A stretch of 64,000 nucleotides of DNA from Sphingomonas sp. PAMC 26621 (GCF_000251145.1 NZ_AIDW01000015.1:62001-126000), one strand, 5' to 3'. Positions 52,657 through 62,469 are shown, counted from the stretch's first letter. Translations and numbers: made by a program. The notes: a model not told the origin generated them from the sequence alone.

Positions 52657-55137
52657 CTAGAAGCTGACCTTCCCGCGCAGACCGATCGTGCGCGGCCGCG
52701 CGACCGTCACGCGGCTACCCGCCTGATAGACCTGATAATAGGTCGCGCGCGCGATGTCGGTCACGCGGACGCCGTTGGCGAGGTTGTTGCCGTATACGCC
52801 GAACTCGAACTGGCCGATGTTGTACGTCACCGCAGCGCTCAGATTGTGCGATTCGGGAATCGTCGCGAAGCTCTGGTTCAACCCGTTGCGGGTCAGTACG
52901 CCGTTGGTGATGACCGTGCTGAACTGGTTGAAGTTGGTGTTCTGCGACGACTGATATTGATAGCCAGTCTGGACGTGCAGCGCGCCATCGCCGACCGGAC
53001 GATCGTAGAAAAGCTGAAGATTGCCGGTCCAGCGCGGGTAATAGGGCGTGCGGTCGCCATCGAACGCGCCGACGGTCGGAATGTCGCCATTCGCCTTCGA
53101 ATCATTGTACGACCCGCTCGCCGAGAGGGTGATTTCGGGTGTCGCCTTGACCATCGTCTCGAGCTCGACGCCCTTGCTGGTCACGCGGCCCTTGTTGTCT
53201 GTGAAGAAATACGAGCAATCGAGCCGCAACCGGGTCTGCACGTCGCGCCAGTCGATGTAATAGGCGCTGGCGTTGAGCGTCACGCGCCCGCCGGCGAACT
53301 TCGCCTTTTCGCCGATCGTGTAGTTCCACAGCTTGTCCGGCCCGAACGTGAGCGGCGCGGCGCTATAGCCATAGCCGCCAAGCTGGCGCGTGCATTGCTG
53401 CGCGATCGTCCCGCCGGTCGCGGGGAAGCTCGTCGCAAGCGGCACCGGCTGGTTGCCGCCGCCATAGCGGAAGCCCTTGGCGGCTTCGGCATAGACCATG
53501 AAGTCGGGGTCGACATGGTAGGAGATGTTCGCGCGCGGATTGACGCCGTTCGACTTGAGCGTCGCATTGGTCGTCAGCGGCGTGTTGTCGATGACTCCGT
53601 AGACGCCGCTTTCGAACAGATAATATCGTTCCTTGAAGTTGAAGTAGCGCAAGCCCGCGGTCAGATCGAGCTTGTCGGTCGCGTGCCACGTCCCGTCGGC
53701 ATAAGCGGCGAACTGATGCTCGTTGGTATTTTGCAAGCCGGAGAAGATGTCGTTCGGCTGGAAGGCGGCGTCGACGGTCTGGGAATTGTAGAGACCGTTC
53801 GGCGTCTTGTAAGGGCCATAGAAGAAATTCTGGTAGGACAGCGTGTCGAACCCGGCGACCGGGATATCCTGTCGCAGGTTGCGCTTCTGCTTCTCGTAGA
53901 ATGCGCCGACCGTCCACGTCACCGGGCCGCCCGGCTTGGACACCAGCCGACCTTCGATCATATAGTCCTTAATCTTCTGGTCGATCTGGTACAATTCGGC
54001 CGGAATCTGACGCGCGAGTGTGTCGCTGTACGCGGTGGGTGCCTCGAACAGCGGATAGGTGTTGGTCTTCGGCGTCAGTGCCGACCCATAATCCTGGAAG
54101 AAATAGCCGATCTGCGGTTCTAGGCTCGCATCGAAGCCGATCGCGCGGTCGGTATAGGCACCCGTCACGATGACGTGGGCGAACCCGGCGTCATAGTCGG
54201 CCCCCAGCGTGTAGAGCCGGAAGCGGTCGTCGGTGCCTTCGGGGCCGTTGGTCAGCACGGTATAGTTCTTGAGGCCATCGAACGCCGAGTTGAGACCGTT
54301 GGCGATGCTGCGCTCGTAGGTGATCGAGGCGTCGACGGTCAGCGCGGCGTCCGGCGTCCAGCGCAACGCGGCGCGCCCTTGATAAGTGCTGTTGCGGTTG
54401 GCGTCCTTCTTGTTGCGCAGCCCGATATTGTCGATGAACCCGCCATCGCGCCCGACATAGAAATTGGTGCGCAGCGCCAGCGTGTCCGCAACCAGCGGCA
54501 GGTTGAGCATCCCGCGGAAATTGAACCCCGGCTCGCCATGTTCGGTGAACACCACGCCCGCCTCGGCGGTGCCGAACGCCTTGGTCAGGCTGGGTTTTGC
54601 GGTGACGAAGCGGATCGTCCCCGCCATCGATCCCGCACCGAACAACGTCCCCTGCGGCCCGCGCAAAATCTCGACGCGCTCGAGATCATAGACCTTGAGA
54701 TCGGGGGTCTGGCCCTGCACCGAGATCGGCGTATCATCGAGATACACGGCGACCAGCGAGCGGTCCGACGTGTCCGACGTGCGATACGGCCCGGTCGCGA
54801 GCCCGCGCATGTTGAACTTGTTGAACCCCGGCGCGCCTTCGGTGATCGCCAGCGAGGGCGTGAACTTTGCGAGATCGGAGAGGTTGCCTTGGCCCGACTT
54901 GGTGATCTGGTCGACGTTCACCACCGACACTGCGATCGGGACGTTCTGCAGCGATTGCGCGCCCGAGCGGTTGGCGGTGACGACGATGTCGGTGAGTTCG
55001 GAACTCGGCGTGGCGGCGCCATCGGCGGGCGGCGCGGATTGCGCGTGCGCGCTCGTGGAGGCGATCAGCGCCGCAAATGCGGCGGACCCGAACCAGCGTG
55101 CGCCGGACAGATATGGCTTGGTACGCAGTGACGTCAT
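52657..55137 (-). CDS. TonB-dependent receptor beside the catabolic operon
   Basis: An 826-residue outer membrane receptor. The start at 55137 follows GGGGGG at 5 bases and opens a signal peptide (SAAFAALIASTSAHAQS). A TonB box (TDIVVTANR) precedes the plug with FNKFNMRGLATGPY, LVAVYLDDTPIS and RVEILRGPQGTLFGAGSMAGTIRFVT. The barrel ends GLRGKVSF with terminal Phe. The plug form is common in sphingomonad receptors for plant- or aromatic-derived compounds. Its convergent position next to the Rieske/sarcosine oxidase operon suggests it may import the same substrate, but the two are transcribed separately. Confidence 0.88.
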   Translation of the reverse strand: MTSLRTKPYLSGARWFGSAAFAALIASTSAHAQSAPPADGAATPSSELTDIVVTANRSGAQSLQNVPIAVSVVNVDQITKSGQGNLSDLAKFTPSLAITEGAPGFNKFNMRGLATGPYRTSDTSDRSLVAVYLDDTPISVQGQTPDLKVYDLERVEILRGPQGTLFGAGSMAGTIRFVTAKPSLTKAFGTAEAGVVFTEHGEPGFNFRGMLNLPLVADTLALRTNFYVGRDGGFIDNIGLRNKKDANRNSTYQGRAALRWTPDAALTVDASITYERSIANGLNSAFDGLKNYTVLTNGPEGTDDRFRLYTLGADYDAGFAHVIVTGAYTDRAIGFDASLEPQIGYFFQDYGSALTPKTNTYPLFEAPTAYSDTLARQIPAELYQIDQKIKDYMIEGRLVSKPGGPVTWTVGAFYEKQKRNLRQDIPVAGFDTLSYQNFFYGPYKTPNGLYNSQTVDAAFQPNDIFSGLQNTNEHQFAAYADGTWHATDKLDLTAGLRYFNFKERYYLFESGVYGVIDNTPLTTNATLKSNGVNPRANISYHVDPDFMVYAEAAKGFRYGGGNQPVPLATSFPATGGTIAQQCTRQLGGYGYSAAPLTFGPDKLWNYTIGEKAKFAGGRVTLNASAYYIDWRDVQTRLRLDCSYFFTDNKGRVTSKGVELETMVKATPEITLSASGSYNDSKANGDIPTVGAFDGDRTPYYPRWTGNLQLFYDRPVGDGALHVQTGYQYQSSQNTNFNQFSTVITNGVLTRNGLNQSFATIPESHNLSAAVTYNIGQFEFGVYGNNLANGVRVTDIARATYYQVYQAGSRVTVARPRTIGLRGKVSF

Positions 55138-55476
55138 CTTACCCCCCAAGGTCGATTGATAGTCGCCGACATGCCGGGGGCCGAGGTGATGGCGCGCGTT
55201 TTGCGCGTCGCACATCGTGGCGAGCACCCGGTGATCATGAAGGCTGGATGAATTTCGTTAGGCCGTGAAACACAATATTGGCATGCCCATATGCTATTTT
55301 GCGATCCTGGCGATATGGTTTGATGCTCGCCCGTCACAAATAATGCGGGCCGTTCCGTCTGCGCGATCGACACGCTGCGTCATGGCGGCGTGACGCGTTC
55401 AAATGATTTCGCTACCAACACGCGTCTTTCCAATAGCCGCAGGGGTGCAGGAAGCGGTGACGAGTCGCGATCGACG
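55138..55476. other. Divergent intergenic region, TonB receptor and hybrid kinase
   Basis: No gene is convincing here apart from a possible N-terminal extension of the kinase from GTG 55390. The part at 55245-55345 is AT-richer than its surroundings and should hold promoters in both directions. A GGCATGCC palindrome lies at about 55281-55288. No clear -35/-10 pair could be assigned. Confidence 0.45.
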
Positions 55477-58308
55477 ATGAGAACGGAAGATGCCGCGAGC
55501 GCACGCCGCGGCGCCCGACAGGTGTCGCTGCCGGCACCCCTCGAGGCTTTGGCTGAGCGGGTCGACTGGACCAATACGCCACTCGGTGCGGTCAGCGGAT
55601 GGTCGCAAGCGCTCCGGACGACCGTACTGCTGATGCTCGACTCGCGCCAGGCCATGTGCCTGTGCTGGGGGCCGGGCCTGACCTTGCTGTACAACGATGC
55701 ATACGCACCGTTCCTGGGGCAGAGGCATCCCGCCGCGCTTGGATGTCCGATGGCCGACGTCTGGTCCGACGTCTGGAATGACATTGCGCCCTTGATCGAT
55801 CGGGCGCTTGCGGGCGAGGCGGTGCGGTTCGAGGAGTTTCACCTCGTCATGCACCGCAACGGCTATCCCGAAGAGACGTGGTGGAATTTCTGCTACAGCC
55901 CGGCGCGCGACGATGACGGGCGGATCGTCGGCATGCTCAACGTGGCAAGCGACGCCACCCCGGCAGTACTGGCGAAGGGCGAGGCGGTGGCCGAGCGCGA
56001 ACGCCAGCGGCGCATGTTGCAGCAGATGCCGGGCTTCGCTGCGATGCTATCCGGCCCGGAGCATCGCTTCAGTTATGTCAACGACGCCTATGTCGACCTA
56101 TCCGGTCCGCACGACTTCATCGGGCGGACTGTCGGCGAGCTGTACTCCAGCCTTGCCGACCGCCGGATCATCGGGTTGCTCGATGACGTCTATCGCACCG
56201 GGACGCCCTTTTTCGAGCGCGCGATGGTGGTCAGGTTCGATCGCGTCGGCGGCGAACGCTTCATCGATATCCTGTTCGAACCGATCCGCGACGACGCGAA
56301 TGCGGTGACCGGGATCTTCATCGGGGGCTACGACGTCACCGACCGGGTCCGGGCCGAGATCGACCAGCGCGAGAGCGAGCAACGCTACCGCACGCTGTTC
56401 GAGGCGATCGATTCGGGGTTCTGCATCATCGAACTGCGGTTTGACGCGGCGGATTGCCCGGTCGATTATCGGATCGTGGAGGCGAATTCGGCATTCGAAC
56501 GCCAGACCGGGTTGATCGGCGCGTCGGGCCGCTGGATCAGCGAGCTTGCGCCCGGTCTCGAGCCATATTGGTTCGAGACGTACGGTCAGGTCGCGCGGAC
56601 CGGCGAGCCGGTCCAATTCGAAAGCGAAGCAAGTGTGTTCGGCCGCTGGTATGAGGTGCACGCCTATCGCAGCGGCGCGCTCGAACAGAATCGCGTGGCG
56701 GTGCTGTTCAACGATATCACCGATCGTCGGCGGGCGGACCTCGCGCTGCGCGAACTCAACGAGACGCTGGAGAGCCGGGTCGAGGAGCGGACCGCCGAGC
56801 GCAACGTGCTCGCCAAGATCGTCGAGAGTACCGACGTGATGATCCTGGTCAGCGACCTCGACTACAATGTCATGGCGATCAACCGCGCCAATGCGGACGA
56901 GTTCGAACGGATCTATGGCGTGCGCCCCGTGGTCGGCGACAACATGCTCGATCTCCTGTCGCACCTTCCCGAAGAACAGGCGGTCGTCCGTTCGACCTGG
57001 GGGCGCGGCCTGCAGGGCGAGGAAATCACGGTGGTGACCCAGCACGGTGCCACAGACCGCGACCGGCCCTCGTATGAGGTCAAGTTCCGCACGCTGCGCG
57101 ATGCGCAGGGCACGCCCGTCGGATGCTACCAGTTCGTCACCGACGTGACACAGCGCATCCGCGATCAGCAGCGGTTGAGCGAGGCTGAAGACGCCCTCCG
57201 ACAAAGTCAGAAGATGGAGGCGATGGGCCAGCTGACCGGCGGCGTCGCGCACGATTTCAACAATCTGCTGACGCCGATTGTCGGGTCGCTCGACCTGTTG
57301 ATCCGCCGCGGGATCGGCGGCGAGCGCGAGCAACGGTTGATCGACGGTGCGCTCCAGTCGGCCGAACGCGCCAAGACGCTGGTCCAGCGGTTGCTGGCCT
57401 TCGCGCGGCGTCAACCGTTGCACCCCGTGCCGGTCGATGTCGGTGCGCTGATCGACGGGATGTCGGGGCTGATCGAAAGCACGCTCGGCCCCGCGATCGA
57501 CGTTCGTACGGCGCTTGCGCCGGGTCTGCCGCCGGCGCGCGCGGATGCCAACCAGCTCGAGATGGCGCTGCTCAATCTCGCGGTCAACGCGCGTGACGCG
57601 ATGCCGGATGGGGGGACGTTGCGGCTGATCGCGGAGCAGGAAGCAGTCGGCCCGGATCATCCGACCGCGCTTTCCCCGGGGGCCTATATCCGGGTGTCGA
57701 TCGTGGACTCGGGGCAGGGGATGGACGCTGCGACGCGGTCCCGCGCGATCGAGCCGTTCTTTTCGACCAAGGGGATCGGCAAGGGAACCGGGCTCGGTTT
57801 GTCGATGGTGCATGGGCTGGCGGCGCAGCTCGGCGGCGCGCTGACGATCAAGAGTGCGCTTGGAGCCGGCACGACGATCGAACTCTGGCTGCCGGTGAGC
57901 GCGGTCGCTCCGCCCGAAGAAGCTTCGGTGCCGTCTGTCGAGGTGCGGCCTGCGAGCACCTCGCCATCACGCGTTCTGCTGGTCGACGACGAGCCGCTCG
58001 TGCGGCTGAGCACGAGCAACATGCTCGCCGAGCTTGGCTATACGGTCACCGAGGCCGGGTCGGCGGAGGACGCGCTGGTGCTGTTGTCCAACGATGCTTC
58101 TTACGGCGTCGTCGTCACCGATCATCTGATGCCGGGCATGACCGGGGCCGAACTTGCCCGGACGGTCCGGACCCGGTGGCCCGCGCTCCCGGTTCTGCTC
58201 GTGTCGGGTTATGCCGATCTGGACGATGTCGCGTCCGACCTGACGCGACTGGCCAAGCCGTTTCGTGGCGCTGAACTCGCGGTCGCTCTCTCTCAGGTCA
58301 TGACTTAG
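55477..58308 (+). CDS. Multi-PAS hybrid sensor histidine kinase/response regulator
   Basis: A 943-residue cytosolic kinase (972 if it starts at GTG 55390). Three or four PAS-like sensor domains run to about residue 590, including CWGPGLTLLYNDAYAPFLG and RFSYVNDAYVDLSG. The dimerisation helix holds the phospho-accepting His in MGQLTGGVAHDFNNLL, and the ATPase domain has NLAVNARDAMPDGG and GKGTGLGLSMVHG. A C-terminal receiver domain has VLLVDDEPLVR and the acceptor Asp in VVTDHLMPGMTG. No output domain is attached, so phosphate must go to a separate regulator. The signal may be light, oxygen or a ligand. ATG 55477 is favoured because the domain begins soon after; neither start has a strong ribosome site. 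Confidence 0.9.
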   Translation: MRTEDAASARRGARQVSLPAPLEALAERVDWTNTPLGAVSGWSQALRTTVLLMLDSRQAMCLCWGPGLTLLYNDAYAPFLGQRHPAALGCPMADVWSDVWNDIAPLIDRALAGEAVRFEEFHLVMHRNGYPEETWWNFCYSPARDDDGRIVGMLNVASDATPAVLAKGEAVAERERQRRMLQQMPGFAAMLSGPEHRFSYVNDAYVDLSGPHDFIGRTVGELYSSLADRRIIGLLDDVYRTGTPFFERAMVVRFDRVGGERFIDILFEPIRDDANAVTGIFIGGYDVTDRVRAEIDQRESEQRYRTLFEAIDSGFCIIELRFDAADCPVDYRIVEANSAFERQTGLIGASGRWISELAPGLEPYWFETYGQVARTGEPVQFESEASVFGRWYEVHAYRSGALEQNRVAVLFNDITDRRRADLALRELNETLESRVEERTAERNVLAKIVESTDVMILVSDLDYNVMAINRANADEFERIYGVRPVVGDNMLDLLSHLPEEQAVVRSTWGRGLQGEEITVVTQHGATDRDRPSYEVKFRTLRDAQGTPVGCYQFVTDVTQRIRDQQRLSEAEDALRQSQKMEAMGQLTGGVAHDFNNLLTPIVGSLDLLIRRGIGGEREQRLIDGALQSAERAKTLVQRLLAFARRQPLHPVPVDVGALIDGMSGLIESTLGPAIDVRTALAPGLPPARADANQLEMALLNLAVNARDAMPDGGTLRLIAEQEAVGPDHPTALSPGAYIRVSIVDSGQGMDAATRSRAIEPFFSTKGIGKGTGLGLSMVHGLAAQLGGALTIKSALGAGTTIELWLPVSAVAPPEEASVPSVEVRPASTSPSRVLLVDDEPLVRLSTSNMLAELGYTVTEAGSAEDALVLLSNDASYGVVVTDHLMPGMTGAELARTVRTRWPALPVLLVSGYADLDDVASDLTRLAKPFRGAELAVALSQVMT

Positions 58309-58409
58309 ACATAAAACCTTACAATCCGTCGACATCTCCCCCGCGATGGCGCTAGAGGACCGCGTCTTTGCCGGGCGCGTCGTCCGGCGGCGAGGGAATT
58401 GCGTAGAGG

Positions 58410-59294
58410 ATGATCCGCCGGGAACAGGTCCGGATGCCGGGGGCGGCGCGGCTCGCAGCGCTGTCGCTCGCGTTCGCGCTGTGCGGGTGCAGCGCGCTCG
58501 AGCACGGTTTCCTCAATGCGGCGGGGCCGGTCGCGGCGGATGAGCGGCATCTGTTCATCATCGTGTCGATCGTACTGCTGTTCGTCGCGGGGCCGGTGCT
58601 GCTGCTGACGCCGTTGTTCGCGTGGCATTACCGGCTCGGCAATGCGGCGGACTCGTACAAGCCCAAATGGAATTTCTCGTGGTGGGTCGAGGGGTTGATC
58701 TGGATCCCGCCGACCGGGATCGTGATCGGTCTCGCGGTCCTGCTGTGGACCTGGACTCACGTCGACGATCCCTATCGCAAGCTCGCCGGCGGCCCGCCGA
58801 TCGAGGTCGAGGCGGTCGCGCTCGACTGGAAGTGGGTGTTTATCTATCCCGACGAAGGCGTGGCGACGGTCAACCAGCTCGCGATCCCGGTCGGTCGTCC
58901 GGTCCATATCCGGCTGACCAGCGGGACCGTGATGCAGTCGCTGCTGATCCCGCAGCTTGCCGGGCAGATCTACGCGATGGCGGGGATGACGACCGAGCTC
59001 AACGTCGCCGCATCGCGGCCCGGTCAGTATCTTGGACAGAACACGCAATATAACGGTGCCGGTTTCGCGCGGCAGAAGTTCACGGTGCTGGCGCTGCGCG
59101 GCAACGGGTATCAGGCTTGGCTCGGGCGGATGCACGCCGCGCCGCAGATCCTCGACCAGACCGTCTGGCACGCCCTGTCGCAGCGCGCGGCCGCGCCCCG
59201 GCCGCTGTTCTTCGGGGCGGTCCAGCCGGGCATGTTCCAGCGCGTTCTGGCGCAAACCAGCGGAATGCCGATGAAGCCGAAGGACGCACGATGA
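58410..59294 (+). CDS. cyoA: Quinol oxidase subunit II (second operon)
   Basis: A 294-residue lipoprotein-like subunit with lipobox region FALCGC. Two membrane helices (LFIIVSIVLLFVAGPVLLLT and LIWIPPTGIVIGLAVLLWTW) precede a cupredoxin domain containing VEAVALDWKWVFIYP and NTQYNGAGFARQKF. No CuA ligands are seen, so it is of the quinol-oxidase type. It is about 70 residues shorter than the CyoA at 30042-31148. Several nearby starts (58410, 58434) are possible. It overlaps the next gene by 4 bases. Confidence 0.9.
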   Translation: MIRREQVRMPGAARLAALSLAFALCGCSALEHGFLNAAGPVAADERHLFIIVSIVLLFVAGPVLLLTPLFAWHYRLGNAADSYKPKWNFSWWVEGLIWIPPTGIVIGLAVLLWTWTHVDDPYRKLAGGPPIEVEAVALDWKWVFIYPDEGVATVNQLAIPVGRPVHIRLTSGTVMQSLLIPQLAGQIYAMAGMTTELNVAASRPGQYLGQNTQYNGAGFARQKFTVLALRGNGYQAWLGRMHAAPQILDQTVWHALSQRAAAPRPLFFGAVQPGMFQRVLAQTSGMPMKPKDAR

Positions 59295-61378
59295 ACACCC
59301 CCGTCTGGCCGCTCCTGCTCGGGCGGTTCGCCTGGCGCGACCTGCCGTTCGTCCGCGCGTTCGAGAACCCGAGCGCGAGCGAACTGGTCGGCGCCTTTGC
59401 CGGCGGGCTTGTCGTCGTCGGCGCGATCGTGGTTGCGCTGCTGCTGACGCGCTATGGCAAGTGGCGGTATCTGTGGTCGGAATGGCTCACCAGCCTCGAT
59501 CACAAGAAAATCGGGATCATGTACATCGCGCTCGCCTTCGTCATGCTGTCGCGGGCGCTGGTCGAGGCGGTGCTGATGCGCGGGCAGCAGGCGGTCGCGA
59601 TCAACAATCCGGGCTTCCTCACGCCCGACCATTTCGGCGAACTGTTCAGCACGCACGGGTCGATCATGATCTTCTTCATGGCGATGCCGTTCCTGACCGG
59701 CCTCATAAACTTCGTCATGCCGCTCCAGATCGGCGCGCGCGACATGGCGTTTCCCTGGGCCAATTCGGTTGCCTTGTGGCTGACCGGCGGGGGGGCGGGG
59801 CTGATGATGGCGTCGCTCGTCGTCGGGCAGTTCTCGACCGGGGGGTGGACGGGCTATCCGCCTTATACCGAGACTGCGTTCAGCCCCGATGTCGGGCCGG
59901 ACTACTGGATCTGGGCAGTGTCGCTCGGGTCGATCGGGTCAACCATGGCGGGGATCAACATCGCGTGCACGCTCTACAAGAAGCGCGCGCCGGGGATGGA
60001 GTGGATGCGGCTCCCTCTCTTCTGCTGGACCAGCCTGTGCACCGCGATCCTGATGATCTTCGCAATGCCGCCGCTGACGGTGGCGACAGCGCTGCTCGCG
60101 CTCGACCGCTATCTCGGGTTCCATCTGTTCACCAACGATCTCGGTGGGAACATGATGAACTACGCCAACCTCTTCTGGCTGTTCGGACATCCCGAGGTCT
60201 ACATCCTGATCCTCCCCGCGTTCGGGGTCTATTCCGAGGTCGTGTCGACCTTCTCGACCAAGGACCTGTACGGCTACACCTCGCTGGTGCTGGCGACGAT
60301 GGCGATCGCGGTCCTCAGCTTCACCGTCTGGGTCCACCACTTCTTCACGATGGGACAGAGCGCCAATCTCAACGCGGTGTTCGGGATCGCGACGATGACG
60401 ATCGGGGTGCCGACGGGGGTCAAGATCTACGACTGGATCTGGACGATGTTCCGCGGCGAGGTCCGCTTCACCGTGCCGATGCTCTATGCGCTCGCGTTCA
60501 TGATGACCTTCGTGCTCGGCGGGTTCACCGGCATCCTGCTGGCGATGCCGCCGCTCGACTATCTGGTGCACAATACGCTGTTCCTCGTCGCGCATTTCCA
60601 CAACATGCTGATCCCGGGGCTGCTCTACGGGATGCTCGCGGGCTATCATTACTGGTTCCCCAAGGCGTTCGGCTTCCGGCTCGACGAACGCTGGGGGCGG
60701 ATCGCGTTCGGCTGCTGGCTGCTGGGTTTCTACCTCGCCTTCATGCCGCTCTACGTCCTCGGCGCGAGCGGGATGGCGCGGCGGACGCACGAGATCTTCG
60801 ATCCCGCGTTCCGGCCGTGGCTGTATGTCGCGATGGCGGGCGCGGGCGTGCTGTTCTGCGCGCTCGGGTCGCTCGCGGTGCAGCTCGTCGTCAGCATCCG
60901 CGACCGCGAGCTCACGCGCGTCTATGCAGGCGACCCGTGGGACGGGCGCTCGCTCGAATGGTCGATCGCGGCACCGCCGCCGGAGTATAATTTCGCGCGA
61001 CTGCCGCAGGTCGGCCAGCAGGACGAGTTCTACAACCGCAAGCACGACGAGGGGCTCGATCCCCCATATGCCGAACCCTATGGGTATGAGGACATCGTCA
61101 TTCCCCGCAACAGCGCGACCGGGGTCGCGATCGGGGTATTCGCGGCAGTCTCAGCGTTCGGGCTGATCTGGCATATCTGGTGGCTTGCGGTGCTGGCAGC
61201 GATGGTCACGGTCGCGGCGCTGGTCGTCCGCAGTTTCGGGCGGAACCAGCATCGCGTACTGCATGCGGTGGAAGTCGCCCGCGAGGACCGCCGCTGGCGC
61301 GCTGCGCTCGCAGAGGCGCGAGCCGTGCCGCGCCAGCGCGAGATGACGCGCGACAATCAGGGGCTGGCAGACCGATGA
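59291..61378 (+). CDS. cyoB: Quinol oxidase subunit I (second operon), altered quinol site
   Basis: A 695-residue catalytic subunit. Heme-copper ligands are kept ([33 protein letters not shown]), as are the D-channel aspartate (QIGARDMAFP) and the K-channel lysine (VPTGVKIYDW). At the high-affinity quinol site it keeps R88 and H114 but has E92 and E117 where E. coli CyoB has D75 and Q101, and where the other CyoB in this window has D89 and Q115. The C-terminal cytoplasmic tail is longer and charged. It overlaps both neighbours by 4 bases. Confidence 0.95.
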   Translation: MNTPVWPLLLGRFAWRDLPFVRAFENPSASELVGAFAGGLVVVGAIVVALLLTRYGKWRYLWSEWLTSLDHKKIGIMYIALAFVMLSRALVEAVLMRGQQAVAINNPGFLTPDHFGELFSTHGSIMIFFMAMPFLTGLINFVMPLQIGARDMAFPWANSVALWLTGGGAGLMMASLVVGQFSTGGWTGYPPYTETAFSPDVGPDYWIWAVSLGSIGSTMAGINIACTLYKKRAPGMEWMRLPLFCWTSLCTAILMIFAMPPLTVATALLALDRYLGFHLFTNDLGGNMMNYANLFWLFGHPEVYILILPAFGVYSEVVSTFSTKDLYGYTSLVLATMAIAVLSFTVWVHHFFTMGQSANLNAVFGIATMTIGVPTGVKIYDWIWTMFRGEVRFTVPMLYALAFMMTFVLGGFTGILLAMPPLDYLVHNTLFLVAHFHNMLIPGLLYGMLAGYHYWFPKAFGFRLDERWGRIAFGCWLLGFYLAFMPLYVLGASGMARRTHEIFDPAFRPWLYVAMAGAGVLFCALGSLAVQLVVSIRDRELTRVYAGDPWDGRSLEWSIAAPPPEYNFARLPQVGQQDEFYNRKHDEGLDPPYAEPYGYEDIVIPRNSATGVAIGVFAAVSAFGLIWHIWWLAVLAAMVTVAALVVRSFGRNQHRVLHAVEVAREDRRWRAALAEARAVPRQREMTRDNQGLADR

Positions 61379-61986
61379 GCGAGCGTACGATGCCGGCCGC
61401 CGACCGCCCGGACGCGGAGGAGGACGAAGAAGACACCGCTTTGTTCGGCTTCTGGATGTTCCTGATGAGCGACGCGGTGATTTTCGCGTTGCTGTTCGCG
61501 ACCTACGGCACGATGACCGCCGCCACCGCCGGCGGACCGACCGCGGGGAGCGCGTTCAAGCTGCTCCCGACCTTCGTCGAGACGCTGCTGCTGCTGACCA
61601 GCAGCGCGACCTTCGGACGCGCGTCGGTCGCGATGAAATATGGCGAGCCGCGCCGCGTGCTGTTCGGCTGGCTGGTCGCGACGCTCGGACTCGGTCTGGT
61701 GTTCCTCGCGCTCGAGCTGAAGGACTTTGCGGAGATGTTCGCGCATCACGCCTGGCCGATGCGGAGCGGGTTCCTCTCGGCGTTCTTCGCGCTGGTGCCG
61801 CTGCACGGGCTCCACGTCGCGATCGGCTGCTTCTGGCTGGTGGTGATGATCCTGCAACTCGGGTTCATCGGGCTTGATCAGCGGGTGAAGCTCAACCTGA
61901 TGCGGCTGGGGCTGTTCTGGCATTTCCTCGACGTGGTGTGGATCGCGATCTTCTCGATCGTCTATCTGGGGGGACGGATCGCATGA
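61375..61986 (+). CDS. cyoC: Quinol oxidase subunit III (second operon)
   Basis: A 203-residue five-helix subunit III. An acidic N-terminal tail (DAEEDEEDTA) replaces the polar tail of the other copy. LFGFWMFLMSDAVIFALLFA, the acidic ALELKDF and the C-terminal [14 protein letters not shown] are conserved. It overlaps cyoB and cyoD. Confidence 0.93.
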   Translation: MSERTMPAADRPDAEEDEEDTALFGFWMFLMSDAVIFALLFATYGTMTAATAGGPTAGSAFKLLPTFVETLLLLTSSATFGRASVAMKYGEPRRVLFGWLVATLGLGLVFLALELKDFAEMFAHHAWPMRSGFLSAFFALVPLHGLHVAIGCFWLVVMILQLGFIGLDQRVKLNLMRLGLFWHFLDVVWIAIFSIVYLGGRIA

Positions 61987-62300
61987 CCGACAAACAGGCG
62001 AGCGAACGGCGGACCGAGCTGCGCAACTATGCGGTCGGCTACGCGCTTGCGCTCGTGCTCACCTGCGCGGCGTTCGGAATGGTGGTGTGGCCGTCGTTCG
62101 GGGCTGCGACGACGTTCGGCGTTGTGCTCGCGCTCGCGCTCGTCCAGGCGATCGTCCACTTCCGCTGCTTCCTGCACATCACGATGCAGCGCGCGTCGCG
62201 GCACGATCTCCAGTTGATCCTGTTCTCCACGCTGATCATCGTGATGATGGTCGGCGGGACGTTCGTCGTGCTGCTCAACCTGCGCGGGCGGATGATGTAG
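61983..62300 (+). CDS. cyoD: Quinol oxidase subunit IV (second operon)
   Basis: A 105-residue, three-helix membrane protein (YALALVLTCAAFGMVVWP, FGVVLALALVQAIVHFRCFLHI, LFSTLIIVMMVGGTFVVLLN). It is shorter than the other CyoD and lacks its His-rich tail. It ends the second cyo operon; no heme O synthase (cyoE) follows. A GC-rich gap of 169 bp with a possible hairpin around CGCCGGCG (62431-62462) leads to the convergent flagellin gene. Confidence 0.9.
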   Translation: MTDKQASERRTELRNYAVGYALALVLTCAAFGMVVWPSFGAATTFGVVLALALVQAIVHFRCFLHITMQRASRHDLQLILFSTLIIVMMVGGTFVVLLNLRGRMM

Positions 62301-62469
62301 CCGCGCGCGTCGCCCGAACGAACGAAGCGACAGGGGCCGACACGGTCAAGGGAGCGTCCGTATCGACCCCTGTCGTAACGCCGGTGCCTAGAGGGGGGCT
62401 GGCACCGACGATCCTTTAGCACCCGTGCGACGCCGGCGACGGTCATCCCGCCGCCGCCGGCGCTTCACC

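Noticed and set aside
58410..62300. Second oxidase considered as a cytochrome c oxidase
   Set aside because: Subunit II has no CuA ligands and carries the YNGAGF segment of quinol oxidases; gene order A-B-C-D also fits a quinol oxidase.
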